Assembly (NCBI GenBank): GCA_018710845.1
Contig: DVJB01000025.1
Span: forward strand, 1-46,952
Length of the DNA: 46,952 nucleotides
Origin: Candidatus Onthomonas avicola
GTDB lineage: Bacteria; Bacillota; Clostridia; Oscillospirales; Oscillospiraceae
Reading direction: 5' to 3'
Shown here: piece after piece, positions 1 through 8,685 of the stretch
Layout: every line of letters starts with the position of its first letter
Position numbering within the stretch: position 1 is the stretch's first letter
Notes under the pieces: generated by a model
The model's input: only the letters and a program-made list of their open reading frames with translations
Databases searched by the model: none
Told to the model about the DNA's origin: nothing
Made by a program: the position numbers and the translations under genes

Positions 1-482
1 GCCTGTTTTTGTCATGGTTAGCAAGAAGGGGATTTTTCCTTCGCTGATCTTTGACAACTGAATACACGGCAGAACAGGTACATAACCCGCGTATGAGCGA
101 GTACAGGACGCCGCGAAGATGGAGCAGCCAGGAGGTGATGGACAAGCTGTTTCGGAGCGATCAACGACCCTGTGCCCCGGATGGTGGCACATCCGGCGCG
201 ATGACTGCGCGGGGGCTTAAAGATACTTCCTCACGGCCCGCCAAAGACTTGGGGGGAACCCTGCGGCGCACGCTACGAACGACGCTGCGGAGTTATGACA
301 GCCGCGCCAGCGGAGACCTGTCCTGTCCCCGGCGTCAGGGATGCGTGGCAAATGTGGCGTGAAAATCACAGATAAATCATATAGCCGCACCAGTGAGCTG
401 CTTTCACGAACAGTTAGCCAGACATTGGTGCGGCTATTCTATCTATAATTTATGACATTCTCCGACTGAGGAGGTGTTCCAC
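1..482. other. Gene-poor end of integrative element
   Basis: No convincing gene is seen in these 482 bases. A 103-codon open frame at 51-362 starts with TTG, has low-complexity Arg/Thr-rich composition and resembles no family I know. The stretch lies directly upstream of an excisionase-like gene and a recombinase, so it is probably non-coding or regulatory DNA of the same mobile element, whose remainder would lie to the left of the window. A long inverted repeat at 381-437 is listed separately. Confidence 0.5.
381..437. repeat. 12-bp perfect inverted repeat upstream of excisionase
   Basis: ATAGCCGCACCA at 381-392 is matched exactly by its reverse complement at 426-437, with a 33-base loop. 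It ends about 30 bases before the ribosome site of the excisionase-like gene. It could be a terminator for leftward or rightward transcription, or a protein-binding site for excision. There is no strong T-run, so a simple intrinsic terminator is not favoured. Confidence 0.6.
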
Positions 483-704
483 ATGAGTATGTCACTATCA
501 CAAAAAGACGCTTATACGATGATTTTCAAGGAATATCCCGACGTGGTAAGCGTCACCCAAATGAGCAAAATGTTAGGAATCAGCGAAAAGTCCGCTTACC
601 GGCTTCTAAAGAAAAACTGCATTGAACACTTCAAGGTGGGCCGGACCTATAAGATTCCTAAATTACATATTTTCAATTACCTGCACGTTATCGGACGAAG
701 TTAA
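483..704 (+). CDS. Excisionase-like helix-turn-helix protein
   Basis: A protein of about 73 residues with a MerR/excisionase-type helix-turn-helix: VSVTQMSKMLGISEKSAYRL followed by a short basic wing (KVGRTYKIPK). This is typical of the small Xis proteins of Tn916/Tn1549-like conjugative elements, which bend DNA and steer the integrase towards excision. I chose the ATG at 483 because GAGGAGGT at 468-475 is spaced 7 bases from it; a GTG at 474 lies inside that ribosome site. It sits 89 bases upstream of the recombinase on the same strand, the usual xis-int order. The family assignment is by motif and context only. Confidence 0.75.
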   Translation: MSMSLSQKDAYTMIFKEYPDVVSVTQMSKMLGISEKSAYRLLKKNCIEHFKVGRTYKIPKLHIFNYLHVIGRS

Positions 705-793
705 TCCGTATCCTTGCCGCATTCTTCCGCAACTGCTACGATATAAGTGTCAACAGCGGGTGAATACAGCTACTGCTTGGAAGGAGGAAAACA

Positions 794-2299
794 ATGGTAG
801 CAGGACACCTGAGAGAACAAAATGGTTACTATCAAATGATCCTGAGCTGGAAAGGCAAGGATGGAAAGCGCAAAGGCAAATCCATTAGTACCGGGCTGCC
901 GGTCAAAGGCAATAAGAAGCGGGCGGAGGCAATATTGCTCAAAACACGCAAAGAATTTAACCCGGACAACCTTATGGAAAATGCAGATATGCTTTTCACG
1001 GACTTCCTCTCTAAATGGCTCAAGGACAAAGCTGTGGCGCTTGGCACCAGCACCTATGCTGAGTATGCCTACGACATCAAAAACTACATCATGCCCTATT
1101 TCCAGGACCATCCGATAGCTCTCTTAAAGATGACGGCCAGAGACTTGGAGAGTTTCTACCGCCATGAGCGTCAGCAAAACGAAGCGACTGCAAATGAGCT
1201 GCTGATGTACCATGAGATCATCGTTGCGGCTTTTCAATATGCGGTCGATCTGGAATGGGTCAAAGAAAACATCATGGCGCAGGTCAATCCCTGCGCGGAT
1301 GAAGCCCCGATTCTGTTTACGGATTTTTTGCTGGAATGGCTGGATATGATGAAGAACAGCGTGGAAGTCACAACGTATGCTTCCTACTGCACATCCATCA
1401 AAAGCAGCATCATCCCGTATTTCCAGGACAAAAAGCTCACGCTTCAGGACCTGGAAAAGCACCCGAAGTACATTCAGGAATACTATCAGCAAGAACTGAA
1501 CGCAGGGCTGTCCGCGAATACAGTCATCCATCGTCACGCGAACATTCGCAAATGCCTGCAATATGCTTTCCAAATCGGCCTGATTAAGTCCAATCCTGCC
1601 GACCGCGTGGAACGGCCCAGAAAGGCCAAATACGTCGCTACTATCTACAATCAGGATGAGCTTGAAACTCTTTTCAATGTGGTGCGTGGCGACCCGATTG
1701 AGCTGGCTGTTATTCTTGCCGCATTTTATGGCTTGCGCCGCAGTGAGGTTGTTGGACTGAAATGGGACGCTATCGACTTTGAAAAAAAGACGTTCACCGT
1801 CAAGCACACAGTTACGCAGGTCACGGTGGACGGCAAGGAAGTCACAATCCAGAAAGACCGAACCAAGACGAAATCCAGCTATCGCACGCTGCCGCTTGTC
1901 CCGCCTTTTGAGGAATTACTGCACCGGCTCAGACAGGAGCAGCTAATCAATCAGAAGGTGTGTGGAACGGCCTATTGCCAGAAGTACCTGGATTACATCT
2001 ATGTCAATGCGATGGGCGAGCTTGTGAAGCCAAACTTCATCACCCAGCATTTTGAGATCACGCTGAAAAATAACGGGCTGAAAAAAATCCGTTTCCACGA
2101 CCTTCGCCACAGCTGTGCCAGCCTGCTTTACGCAAATGGCGTCAGCTTGAAGGAAATCCAGGAATGGCTGGGGCACAGTGATATTGGAACGACTTCCAAC
2201 ATCTACACCCATCTGGATTACAGCAGCAAGGTTTCTTCTGCGAATGCGATCCTGGCGTTCTACCCGGAGAACACGGGAGTACAGACCATTGGGCAATAG
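794..2299 (+). CDS. Tyrosine recombinase / integrase of an integrative element
   Basis: A 501-residue site-specific recombinase. The N-terminus (about 1-55, GYYQMILSWKGKDGKRKGKS) looks like the arm-binding domain of Tn916-type integrases. Two successive SAM-like core-binding segments follow (about 65-150 and 170-275), both starting with a near-identical LFTDFL motif. The catalytic domain shows Arg in YGLRRSE (about 315), HxxR in HDLRHS (about 435), GH in WLGHS and the nucleophile Tyr in YTHLDY (about 471), so it should be active. AAGGAGG lies just before the ATG. A hairpin (2303-2328) follows, then the 3' end of tRNA-Leu, the expected integration target. The duplicated core-binding domain makes it about 100 residues longer than the Tn916 Int. 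Confidence 0.92.
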   Translation: MVAGHLREQNGYYQMILSWKGKDGKRKGKSISTGLPVKGNKKRAEAILLKTRKEFNPDNLMENADMLFTDFLSKWLKDKAVALGTSTYAEYAYDIKNYIMPYFQDHPIALLKMTARDLESFYRHERQQNEATANELLMYHEIIVAAFQYAVDLEWVKENIMAQVNPCADEAPILFTDFLLEWLDMMKNSVEVTTYASYCTSIKSSIIPYFQDKKLTLQDLEKHPKYIQEYYQQELNAGLSANTVIHRHANIRKCLQYAFQIGLIKSNPADRVERPRKAKYVATIYNQDELETLFNVVRGDPIELAVILAAFYGLRRSEVVGLKWDAIDFEKKTFTVKHTVTQVTVDGKEVTIQKDRTKTKSSYRTLPLVPPFEELLHRLRQEQLINQKVCGTAYCQKYLDYIYVNAMGELVKPNFITQHFEITLKNNGLKKIRFHDLRHSCASLLYANGVSLKEIQEWLGHSDIGTTSNIYTHLDYSSKVSSANAILAFYPENTGVQTIGQ

Positions 2300-2302
2300 A
2301 AA

Positions 2303-2328
2303 AGCCCTGAACCGCAAAGCTCAGGGCT
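2303..2328 (+). terminator. Hairpin after the integrase gene
   Basis: AGCCCTGA at 2303-2310 pairs with TCAGGGCT at 2321-2328, only 3 bases after the integrase stop. There is no good T-run behind it (GAAAATTC), so termination would be weak. Confidence 0.4.
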
Positions 2329-2336
2329 GAAAATTC

Positions 2337-2421
2337 TGGTGCCGGTGGTGGGACTCGAACCCACACGGATTTCTCCACACGATTTTGAGTCGCGGTCGTC
2401 TGCCAATTCCGACACACCGGC
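2337..2421 (-). tRNA. tRNA-Leu(CAA)
   Basis: Read on the minus strand, this has a 7-bp acceptor stem (GCCGGTG/CACCGGC), a D-arm, a 5-bp anticodon stem with loop CTCAAAA (anticodon CAA, decoding UUG), a long class II variable arm typical of Leu, and a T-arm with GGTTCGAGTCC. The discriminator A and an encoded CCA are present at 2337-2340. The integrase gene ends 37 bases beyond its 3' end, so it is probably the attachment site. I see no canonical promoter directly upstream (2422-2569); transcription may come from the promoter at 2644-2672. Confidence 0.93.
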
Positions 2422-2446
2422 ATTTATATTTTAATTTCCCTTGTGT

Positions 2447-2480
2447 CCCGCACATCTCAGATTTTGGAGGGATGTGCGGG
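2447..2480. repeat. 10-bp inverted repeat between tRNA and half-tRNA
   Basis: CCCGCACATC at 2447-2456 pairs exactly with GATGTGCGGG at 2471-2480 across a 14-base loop. It lies between the intact tRNA-Leu and the truncated copy and has no strong T-run. It may be a remnant of an element end or an RNA-processing structure. Confidence 0.5.
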
Positions 2481-2569
2481 AGGGATATTAAAACCAAATG
2501 AAAATATGAAGTTGTGAAAGCGCCGATTTATCAAGGGTTTTGCCAGGGCACCCAACATTCTACGAAGTA

Positions 2570-2610
2570 GATTTTGAGTGCGGTGCGTCTACCAATTCCA
2601 CCACACCGGC
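2570..2610 (-). pseudogene. Orphan 5' half of a tRNA-Leu gene
   Basis: On the minus strand the sequence starts with a tRNA-Leu acceptor 5' strand (GCCGGTG), a D-arm (TGGAATTGGTAGACG) and an anticodon loop ACTCAAAATC, then stops resembling a tRNA: no matching anticodon 3' strand, variable arm or T-arm follows. The break falls exactly at GATTTTGAGT (2570-2579), which also occurs in the anticodon loop of the intact tRNA (2381-2390). A short palindrome CTACGAAGTAG (2560-2570) abuts the break. The 5' half differs at several positions from the intact gene, so it is not a simple duplication. This is what recombination at the anticodon loop would leave. Confidence 0.8.
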
Positions 2611-2643
2611 GTGGATATACCGCCTGACCGGCGGTTCTCCCCT

Positions 2644-2672
2644 ATTATATCGAAAGCATTCCAGAAAAGCAA
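2644..2672 (-). promoter_or_regulatory. Promoter reading into the split tRNA-Leu region
   Basis: On the minus strand, a -35 box TTGCTT (2667-2672) and a -10 box TATAAT (2644-2649) are separated by 17 bp. It points at the half tRNA starting at 2610 and, beyond it, the intact tRNA-Leu at 2421. Confidence 0.75.
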
Positions 2673-2755
2673 GCAGAAATTCTCATCGCGGCCGCAGACA
2701 GAGGGCACAGAGGGAAACCTCCTTTTTTTCCCAGGCCGGACGCTCTCCCGCGCAG

Positions 2756-2784
2756 TTGCAATCCGAAGTCGCATGTGATAAAAT
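2756..2784 (+). promoter_or_regulatory. Promoter of the Fur/PerR-type gene
   Basis: TTGCAA (2756-2761), a 17-bp spacer and TAAAAT (2779-2784), about 40 bases upstream of the start codon at 2824. Confidence 0.6.
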
Positions 2785-2823
2785 GAGCCAAAGCGACAGA
2801 AATCCCGGAACAGGAGTGAACCG

Positions 2824-3216
2824 ATGGTCAGGAGGCGCTACTCCCAGCAGTGGGAGCTGATCTATCAATATGTGAAAGAGGCCCACTGTCATCCGACGGC
2901 GGAGATGGTCTATCAGGCGCTCAAGGCAGCCTGTCCGACGCTCAGCCGCGGGACAGTCTACCGGAACTTAAACCGCCTGGCGGAGGAGGGCGCCATCGTC
3001 AAGATGAACTTCCCGGTCGAGCGCTATGACGGGACGCTGGCGCCGCATGCGCACCTGCTGTGCAGCACCTGCGGCGCGGTCGCAGATCTTCCTCTGGCGT
3101 ATGACAGCGCGCTGGACCGCTGCGCGGATGAGCAGGGCGGATGGCAGATCACGCGGCATGAGTGCCTGTTTTATGGGCGCTGCCCCAGCTGTCAGGGACA
3201 GGCCAATTCCAAATAA
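2824..3216 (+). CDS. Fur-family regulator, PerR-like
   Basis: A 130-residue metal-dependent repressor. The N-terminal winged helix contains HPTAEMVYQAL and LSRGTVYRNLNRLAEEG, the Fur recognition-helix signature. The dimerisation half shows YDG, then HAHLLCSTCG (first CxxC and the H-x-H metal ligands), and CPSC at the C-terminus (second CxxC of the structural zinc site). The early His plus Asp and His-x-His pattern fits the PerR subgroup, which senses peroxide by oxidation of metal-bound histidines. AGGAGTG precedes the ATG. The next gene, a TSCPD protein, starts 14 bases after the stop and is probably in the same transcript. Fur versus PerR cannot be settled from sequence alone. Confidence 0.85.
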   Translation: MVRRRYSQQWELIYQYVKEAHCHPTAEMVYQALKAACPTLSRGTVYRNLNRLAEEGAIVKMNFPVERYDGTLAPHAHLLCSTCGAVADLPLAYDSALDRCADEQGGWQITRHECLFYGRCPSCQGQANSK

Positions 3217-3230
3217 GGAGCGGATACGTG

Positions 3231-3479
3231 ATGGAGACAGTACAGTACCGGCCCAGGGGCGTCTGCTCGCGGGCGATGGAGATCGACATTGAAGACGGAA
3301 TCGTGCGGGAGTTCCGCTGTGTCGGCGGTTGCAACGGCAATCTGAAGGGTATCAGCAATCTGGTGAAGGATATGCCGGTGGACGAGGTCATCCGGCGGCT
3401 GGACGGCATCACCTGCGGTTTTAAGTCCACCTCCTGCCCGGATCAGCTGGCCCAGGCGCTCAAAGAGTGGAAGAAATAA
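3231..3479 (+). CDS. TSCPD domain-containing small protein
   Basis: An 82-residue protein with the signature of the TIGR03905/TSCPD family: a Cys-rich N-terminal part (GVCSRAM, RCVGGCNGN) and the C-terminal TSCPDQLAQAL motif that names the family. The same domain occurs at the end of some vitamin B12-dependent ribonucleotide reductases; the free-standing protein has no established function. The ATG at 3231 follows AAGGAG at a good distance. It follows the PerR-like gene by 14 bases, so its expression may respond to metal or peroxide; that link is inference. Confidence 0.82.
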   Translation: METVQYRPRGVCSRAMEIDIEDGIVREFRCVGGCNGNLKGISNLVKDMPVDEVIRRLDGITCGFKSTSCPDQLAQALKEWKK

Positions 3480-3509
3480 TCCTCTCCCCTACATGATTGC
3501 GTTAAGAGG

Positions 3510-3559
3510 AAGACACCCCGAAACACCGCTTTTCCGCGGTCTGTTTCGAGGTGTCTTTT
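3510..3559. terminator. Bidirectional terminator between TSCPD gene and asnS
   Basis: AAGACACC plus CGAAACA (3510 onward) pairs with TGTTTCG (3542-3548) and GGTGTCTT (3550-3557), with A-rich and T-rich flanks. It separates two convergent transcripts. Confidence 0.85.
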
Positions 3560-3571
3560 CCATGTGCAGTA

Positions 3572-4966
<1,395 letters not shown>

Positions 4967-5007
4967 AAGTTCACTCCTCATGCGTTTTCTCGCTTTGCAT
5001 GGCTTTT

Positions 5008-5036
5008 ATTATATACGCGTTAAACGCATTTGGCAA
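5008..5036 (-). promoter_or_regulatory. asnS promoter
   Basis: On the minus strand, TTGCCA (5031-5036), a 17-bp spacer and TATAAT (5008-5013), giving a leader of about 35 nt before asnS. Confidence 0.8.
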
Positions 5037-5049
5037 GGGCGGGAACCAT

Positions 5050-5511
5050 TTAGAAGATGCTGTCGGCCAGATAGAGCCAGCTCTGTTCCGGCCGCCAGAG
5101 CAGAAAGAGGCTGCCGCCGTCGTCCCGACGGAGGGCACACCAGAACATCTCCTCCGACCAGTCCAATCGGTATTCCTCCGGCACGGAGAGATGGCCCGCA
5201 ATCTCCTCGACCGACTCGCGCATTGCCTGTGCCGGCTCACCGTCCGCCTGGAGCGCATAATCCCAGTGCCAGCCCGCTTCCGACGGCCCCGTATCCAGCC
5301 GGAGGACCACCCACGCCTCCCCCTCGCCGAACCAGCGGTCCTCCGTCTGGACGGCGTAGAGCGTCTTGGCCCGCTCCGGACGGCTTAGGTTCCAGCGTGA
5401 GAACAGGGCATCTGCCGGGTCGCCGGGCCGCAGAAACCAGATGAGGCCCAGCACGACGGCAGTCAGGCCAAGCGCGGCGAGGATAAGGAGAAAATATTTT
5501 CTGACTCTCAT
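5050..5511 (-). CDS. Hypothetical single-pass membrane protein
   Basis: 153 residues. A basic start (MRVRKYF) is followed by one hydrophobic segment (about 6-27) and the motif WFLRPGDPADALFSRW; the rest is a Trp-rich, acidic extracytoplasmic domain of mixed composition with no family I recognise. The N-terminus looks like an uncleaved signal anchor. It has its own promoter (5564-5593) and lies between asnS and the PadR pair, neither of which explains it. Codon use matches the neighbours. Confidence 0.65.
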   Translation of the reverse strand: MRVRKYFLLILAALGLTAVVLGLIWFLRPGDPADALFSRWNLSRPERAKTLYAVQTEDRWFGEGEAWVVLRLDTGPSEAGWHWDYALQADGEPAQAMRESVEEIAGHLSVPEEYRLDWSEEMFWCALRRDDGGSLFLLWRPEQSWLYLADSIF

Positions 5512-5563
5512 TCCTTCAGCCCCCTTTCCAAATGATCCCCAGCCACTTGGCTGTCACACGGTT

Positions 5564-5593
5564 AGTATATATCTCTCCCTTATTTTTTGTCAA
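5564..5593 (-). promoter_or_regulatory. Promoter of the hypothetical membrane protein
   Basis: On the minus strand, TTGACA (5588-5593), an 18-bp spacer and TATACT (5564-5569). Confidence 0.65.
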
Positions 5594-5635
5594 TGACAAT
5601 TTTTGTTCAATGAAAAAATATATCGGCGCAATGTA

Positions 5636-5664
5636 TTGACACCACGGGATACGCAGTATACAAT
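5636..5664 (+). promoter_or_regulatory. Promoter of the PadR operon
   Basis: TTGACA (5636-5641), a 17-bp spacer and TACAAT (5659-5664). The -10 box sits in an AT-rich inverted repeat running from TACAATTAT to ATAATTTGTA (5659-5681), a possible operator for PadR autoregulation. Confidence 0.75.
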
Positions 5665-5698
5665 TATAAATAATTTGTACCCTTCAGAGGTATTTTCA

Positions 5699-6070
5699 AT
5701 GAAATCTGACCATGATACAATCAATAAGACACTGGAGGAGAATCTAAAAAAGGCGCTGACCGAGCTGCTGGTGCTCTTTCTTCTCTCCCGGCGGGAGTAC
5801 TATATTGGGGAGCTGACCAACGCGATTTCCGCCCGGAGCAGCGGGGCGCTGACCGTGGTCTTCCCCTATGCTGCCATCTACCGCATGACACGCGGCGGAT
5901 ATATTGCGGAGAGCGGCAAACGCGCCGCCCCGGACGGCCGCCTGCGGCAGTATTATAAGATTACAGAGGAGGGCCGCACCTATCTGGAAGGACTGCTGTC
6001 CACCTATCACCGCTTTTCTCGCGCGGTGGATGATATTTTAAGGGAGGGAGGACGCCAGGATGCGCGATGA
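5699..6070 (+). CDS. PadR-family transcriptional regulator
   Basis: A 123-residue winged-helix regulator of the PadR type. The DNA-binding domain spans about 10-100 and contains LLVLFLLSRREYYIGEL, VVFPYAAIYRMTRGGYI and the wing GRLRQYYKITEEGRTYL. PadR proteins usually repress their own operon and a membrane or efflux target. I take the ATG at 5699, behind AGAGG, since the reading frame to its left overlaps the promoter boxes. The next gene starts inside its last codons (11-base overlap), a translationally coupled pair. Confidence 0.85.
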   Translation: MKSDHDTINKTLEENLKKALTELLVLFLLSRREYYIGELTNAISARSSGALTVVFPYAAIYRMTRGGYIAESGKRAAPDGRLRQYYKITEEGRTYLEGLLSTYHRFSRAVDDILREGGRQDAR

Positions 6071-6401
6071 CAACTCAGGCTACCGTCGAAGACTCCGGCG
6101 AGAGCTCTCTTGCTCTGGCCCGGCCCGGCGGCGATTGCTTACCCGTTTTGACGGGATGCTTACCGCTCTGCACGAGGAGATCCCCTCCCCCACTACGCAG
6201 CAGCTCACCGACGCCTTCGGCCCGCCGGAGTCACTGGCAGCAGAGCTGATGCGCGAGCTGACAGCGGCGGAGCTCCGCCGCCAGCGCATATGGTCGGCCG
6301 TGCGGTGGGGGCTGCTGTGCCTGCTGCTGTTCCCAGTGGCGCTGTTTTTGGTCTACGCGCTGCTCCTGTTTCTTTTCGGGATATCCCTGCTCTTGATCTG
6401 A
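6060..6401 (+). CDS. Membrane protein coupled to PadR (HAAS/DUF1700-like)
   Basis: 113 residues. The cytosolic N-terminal part (about 1-75) is helical and contains FDGMLTALHEEIPSPTTQQLTDAFGPPESLAAELM, the pattern of HAAS (DUF1700-like) domains that accompany PadR regulators. One or two membrane segments of almost pure Leu/Val/Phe (about 80-113) close the protein. The overlap with padR supports a role as a membrane-anchored partner of the regulator. The assignment is by pattern and context. Confidence 0.7.
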   Translation: MRDDNSGYRRRLRRELSCSGPARRRLLTRFDGMLTALHEEIPSPTTQQLTDAFGPPESLAAELMRELTAAELRRQRIWSAVRWGLLCLLLFPVALFLVYALLLFLFGISLLLI

Positions 6402-6454
6402 GGGTGAATTTGTGCCCGGTTCCGTCAGGAATCGGGCACTTTCCCCAGCTCCCC

Positions 6455-6483
6455 TTGACAGAATGGGTTCCATTTGGCACAAT
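6455..6483 (+). promoter_or_regulatory. Promoter of the GNAT gene
   Basis: TTGACA (6455-6460), a 17-bp spacer and CACAAT (6478-6483), about 28 bases before the start codon. Confidence 0.7.
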
Positions 6484-6510
6484 AGAGAGCATCTGCAAAG
6501 GAGTGACATC

Positions 6511-7101
6511 ATGATTAGGCTGGTCAACATGGAGCGCGCCGGTCTCTCGGAGGCCTATCGCTCCATGGAACAGGAATTTCCCCATAACGAGCTGAAGTCC
6601 CTCCGGCGGCTGCGCGAGCTCTACGATCAGGGCCTCTGCGAGCCGTGGTGGCTGGACGAGGACGGCACACACCGCGGCTATGCTATGATGCTGCGCGTCG
6701 AGGGCTGCCGGTTTGTCCTGCTGGACTATCTGGCTATGCTGGACAAAGGGTCCGGTTACGGCAGTATCTGTCTGGAACTGCTCAAGAAACAATACCCGGA
6801 CGGCATCCTTGGCGAAGTGGAGGCCGAGCTGGAGAGTCTCCCGGACGAAGTGAACCGTCTGCGCCGCCGCCGTCAGGACTTTTACCAGCGGGCTGGCTTT
6901 GTCCCCTGTCCGTTTGACAACGAGGTGTTCGGTGTGGTTTACCTGATTCACCTCTGGGCGCGGGAACTGCCGGAGGACAAGGAGGCGATCTGCGCCCGCG
7001 AGCTCTATCGCTACTATCAGGCGCAGGTCCCGCAGAGCTGGCTGGACAAGCACGTCTACGTCGCCGGGCAGGGCGGAGGGCCATCGCGCGCGGAGAATTG
7101 A
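6511..7101 (+). CDS. GNAT-family N-acetyltransferase
   Basis: 196 residues with a GNAT fold: FPHNELKSL near the N-terminus, a strand-turn GYAMMLRVEGCRFVLLDYLAMLDKGSGYG (the pyrophosphate-binding loop region, here SGYGS rather than the usual RGxGxG), and FYQRAGF, the acetyl-CoA-interacting helix and strand typical of GNATs. The substrate is unknown. The ATG at 6511 is preceded by AAGGAG, and the earlier open frame overlaps its promoter. It is monocistronic, followed by a strong terminator. Confidence 0.8.
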   Translation: MIRLVNMERAGLSEAYRSMEQEFPHNELKSLRRLRELYDQGLCEPWWLDEDGTHRGYAMMLRVEGCRFVLLDYLAMLDKGSGYGSICLELLKKQYPDGILGEVEAELESLPDEVNRLRRRRQDFYQRAGFVPCPFDNEVFGVVYLIHLWARELPEDKEAICARELYRYYQAQVPQSWLDKHVYVAGQGGGPSRAEN

Positions 7102-7138
7102 CAATCCTGCATTTTGAGATTACAATAGAACGTGCTGA

Positions 7139-7171
7139 CCCGGACATCCGGTGCGGATGTCCGGGCCTTTT
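7139..7171 (+). terminator. Intrinsic terminator after the GNAT gene
   Basis: A 12-bp stem (CCCGGACATCCG at 7139-7150 with CGGATGTCCGGG at 7154-7165), a 3-base loop and a CCTTTTC tail. It lies 41 bases before the threonine deaminase start. Confidence 0.85.
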
Positions 7172-7211
7172 CAATGTCATTTTACCGTCAATATTGGGGA
7201 GTGTGGTTTTT

Positions 7212-8435
7212 ATGATGCGTTTAGAGGATTTTAAAGAGGCCCGGCGGGTACTCAAGGGGATACTGCGGGACACCTCACTGGTCCACTCTCCCTATTTCTC
7301 CCGCACCTCGGGCAACAACGTCTATTTCAAGCCGGAAAACATGCAGGTCACCGGGGCCTATAAGATTCGCGGCGCCTACTACACCATCTCCACCCTCACC
7401 GACGAAGAGCGGGAGCGCGGGCTGATCACCGCCTCGGCGGGCAATCACGCGCAGGGGGTTGCCTACGCCGCGCAGCGGGCCGGCGTGCCCGCCACGGTGG
7501 TCATGCCCACCACCACGCCGCTCATCAAGGTGGAGAACACGAAGAACTACGGCGCGCGCGTGATCCTCCACGGCTCCGGCTTTGACGACGCCGCGGCCAA
7601 GGCGGAGGAGCTGGCCGCCGGCCAGGGGCTGACCTACATCCATCCCTTCAACGACCTGCGCGTCGCAACTGGCCAGGGCACCATCTCCTACGAAATTTTC
7701 TCCGACCTGCCGGATGTGGACATCATCCTGGTCCCCATCGGCGGCGGCGGCCTGGCCTCGGGCGTAGCGACCCTGGCCAAGCTGCTCAACCCCAATGTCA
7801 AGGTGATCGGCGTGGAACCGGAGGGAGCCGCCTCCATGAAGGCGAGTTTGGAGGCAGGGCACATCGTCACCCTGCCCACGGCGGAGACCATCGCCGACGG
7901 CGTGGCGGTCAAGACCCCGGGTGACCTCTGTCTGCCCTATCTGCAGAAGTACCTGGACGGCGTGATCACCGTGCCGGATGAGGAGCTGGTCAACTGCTTC
8001 CTCGATATGACGGAGAAGCACAAGATGATCGTGGAAAACGCCGGCCTGCTCACCGCAGCGGCGCTCTACCACCTCGACTGCAAGGACCAGAATGTGGTCG
8101 CCATTCTGACCGGCGGCAATATGGACGTCATCACGATGGCCTCCGTCATTCAGCACGGCCTGATCAACCGCAGCCGGGTGTTCACCTTCTCCGTCCACCT
8201 GCCCGACCGGCCGGGTGAGCTGCTCAATGTGGCCAGCATCGTCGCCCAGCAGAACGGCAACATCATCAAGCTGGAGCACAACCAGTTTGTCAACATCAAC
8301 CGCCAGCATGGCGTGGAGCTGCGCGTGACGCTGGAGGCCTTCGGCGCGACGCACAAGCGGGCAATTCTGGACTCGCTCCAGTCCCGCGGCTACGACGCGA
8401 AAGAGGTGGGCACCTCCACTGTCTATGACGGCTGA
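7212..8435 (+). CDS. ilvA: Threonine ammonia-lyase with ACT domain
   Basis: Converts threonine to 2-oxobutanoate and ammonia using pyridoxal phosphate, the entry to isoleucine synthesis or to threonine catabolism. The 407-residue protein has the PLP lysine in QVTGAYKIRGAYY, the phosphate-binding SAGNHAQG, a glycine-rich loop PIGGGGLASG and one C-terminal ACT domain (about 330-405, VHLPDRPGELLNVASIVAQ). The single ACT domain places it with the short form found in many Clostridia, close to TdcB in the catalytic core; the biosynthetic E. coli IlvA has two. The start at 7212 (ATGATG) follows GGGGAG. No neighbouring ilv genes are present. Confidence 0.92.
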   Translation: MMRLEDFKEARRVLKGILRDTSLVHSPYFSRTSGNNVYFKPENMQVTGAYKIRGAYYTISTLTDEERERGLITASAGNHAQGVAYAAQRAGVPATVVMPTTTPLIKVENTKNYGARVILHGSGFDDAAAKAEELAAGQGLTYIHPFNDLRVATGQGTISYEIFSDLPDVDIILVPIGGGGLASGVATLAKLLNPNVKVIGVEPEGAASMKASLEAGHIVTLPTAETIADGVAVKTPGDLCLPYLQKYLDGVITVPDEELVNCFLDMTEKHKMIVENAGLLTAAALYHLDCKDQNVVAILTGGNMDVITMASVIQHGLINRSRVFTFSVHLPDRPGELLNVASIVAQQNGNIIKLEHNQFVNINRQHGVELRVTLEAFGATHKRAILDSLQSRGYDAKEVGTSTVYDG

Positions 8436-8685
8436 CCTCGATCAAGCCGGGCATTTGCCTGAAAAAGTGCTCCGACTGGCCCGGAACCAGTCGGAGCGAT
8501 CTATCAGAAGCGGCACTGGAATCAGCCATCCATTTCCCCGGGGAGGTTCGCCGCACCTCATCCTATGCCGCCCCGTCTCCGGCTGTTCCATGCCCAATAA
8601 GATAACAGGAGGATGTGAAATCCGACTGAACAGTCTGTGACCGGACTCTGAACATGCTGTAACGATTTTGTAAGGAGCGCTCGCC
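8436..8685. other. Intergenic region between threonine deaminase gene and recR
   Basis: 250 bases. An 11-bp hairpin, GCTCCGACTGG (8469-8479) with CCAGTCGGAGC (8487-8497), lies 33 bases after the ilvA stop and is probably its terminator, although there is no clear T-run. I see no other gene or clear promoter in the remainder. Confidence 0.55.

Noticed and set aside
51-362. 103-codon open frame at the left edge
   Set aside because: TTG start, low-complexity composition, no ribosome site and no family; more likely non-coding element DNA.
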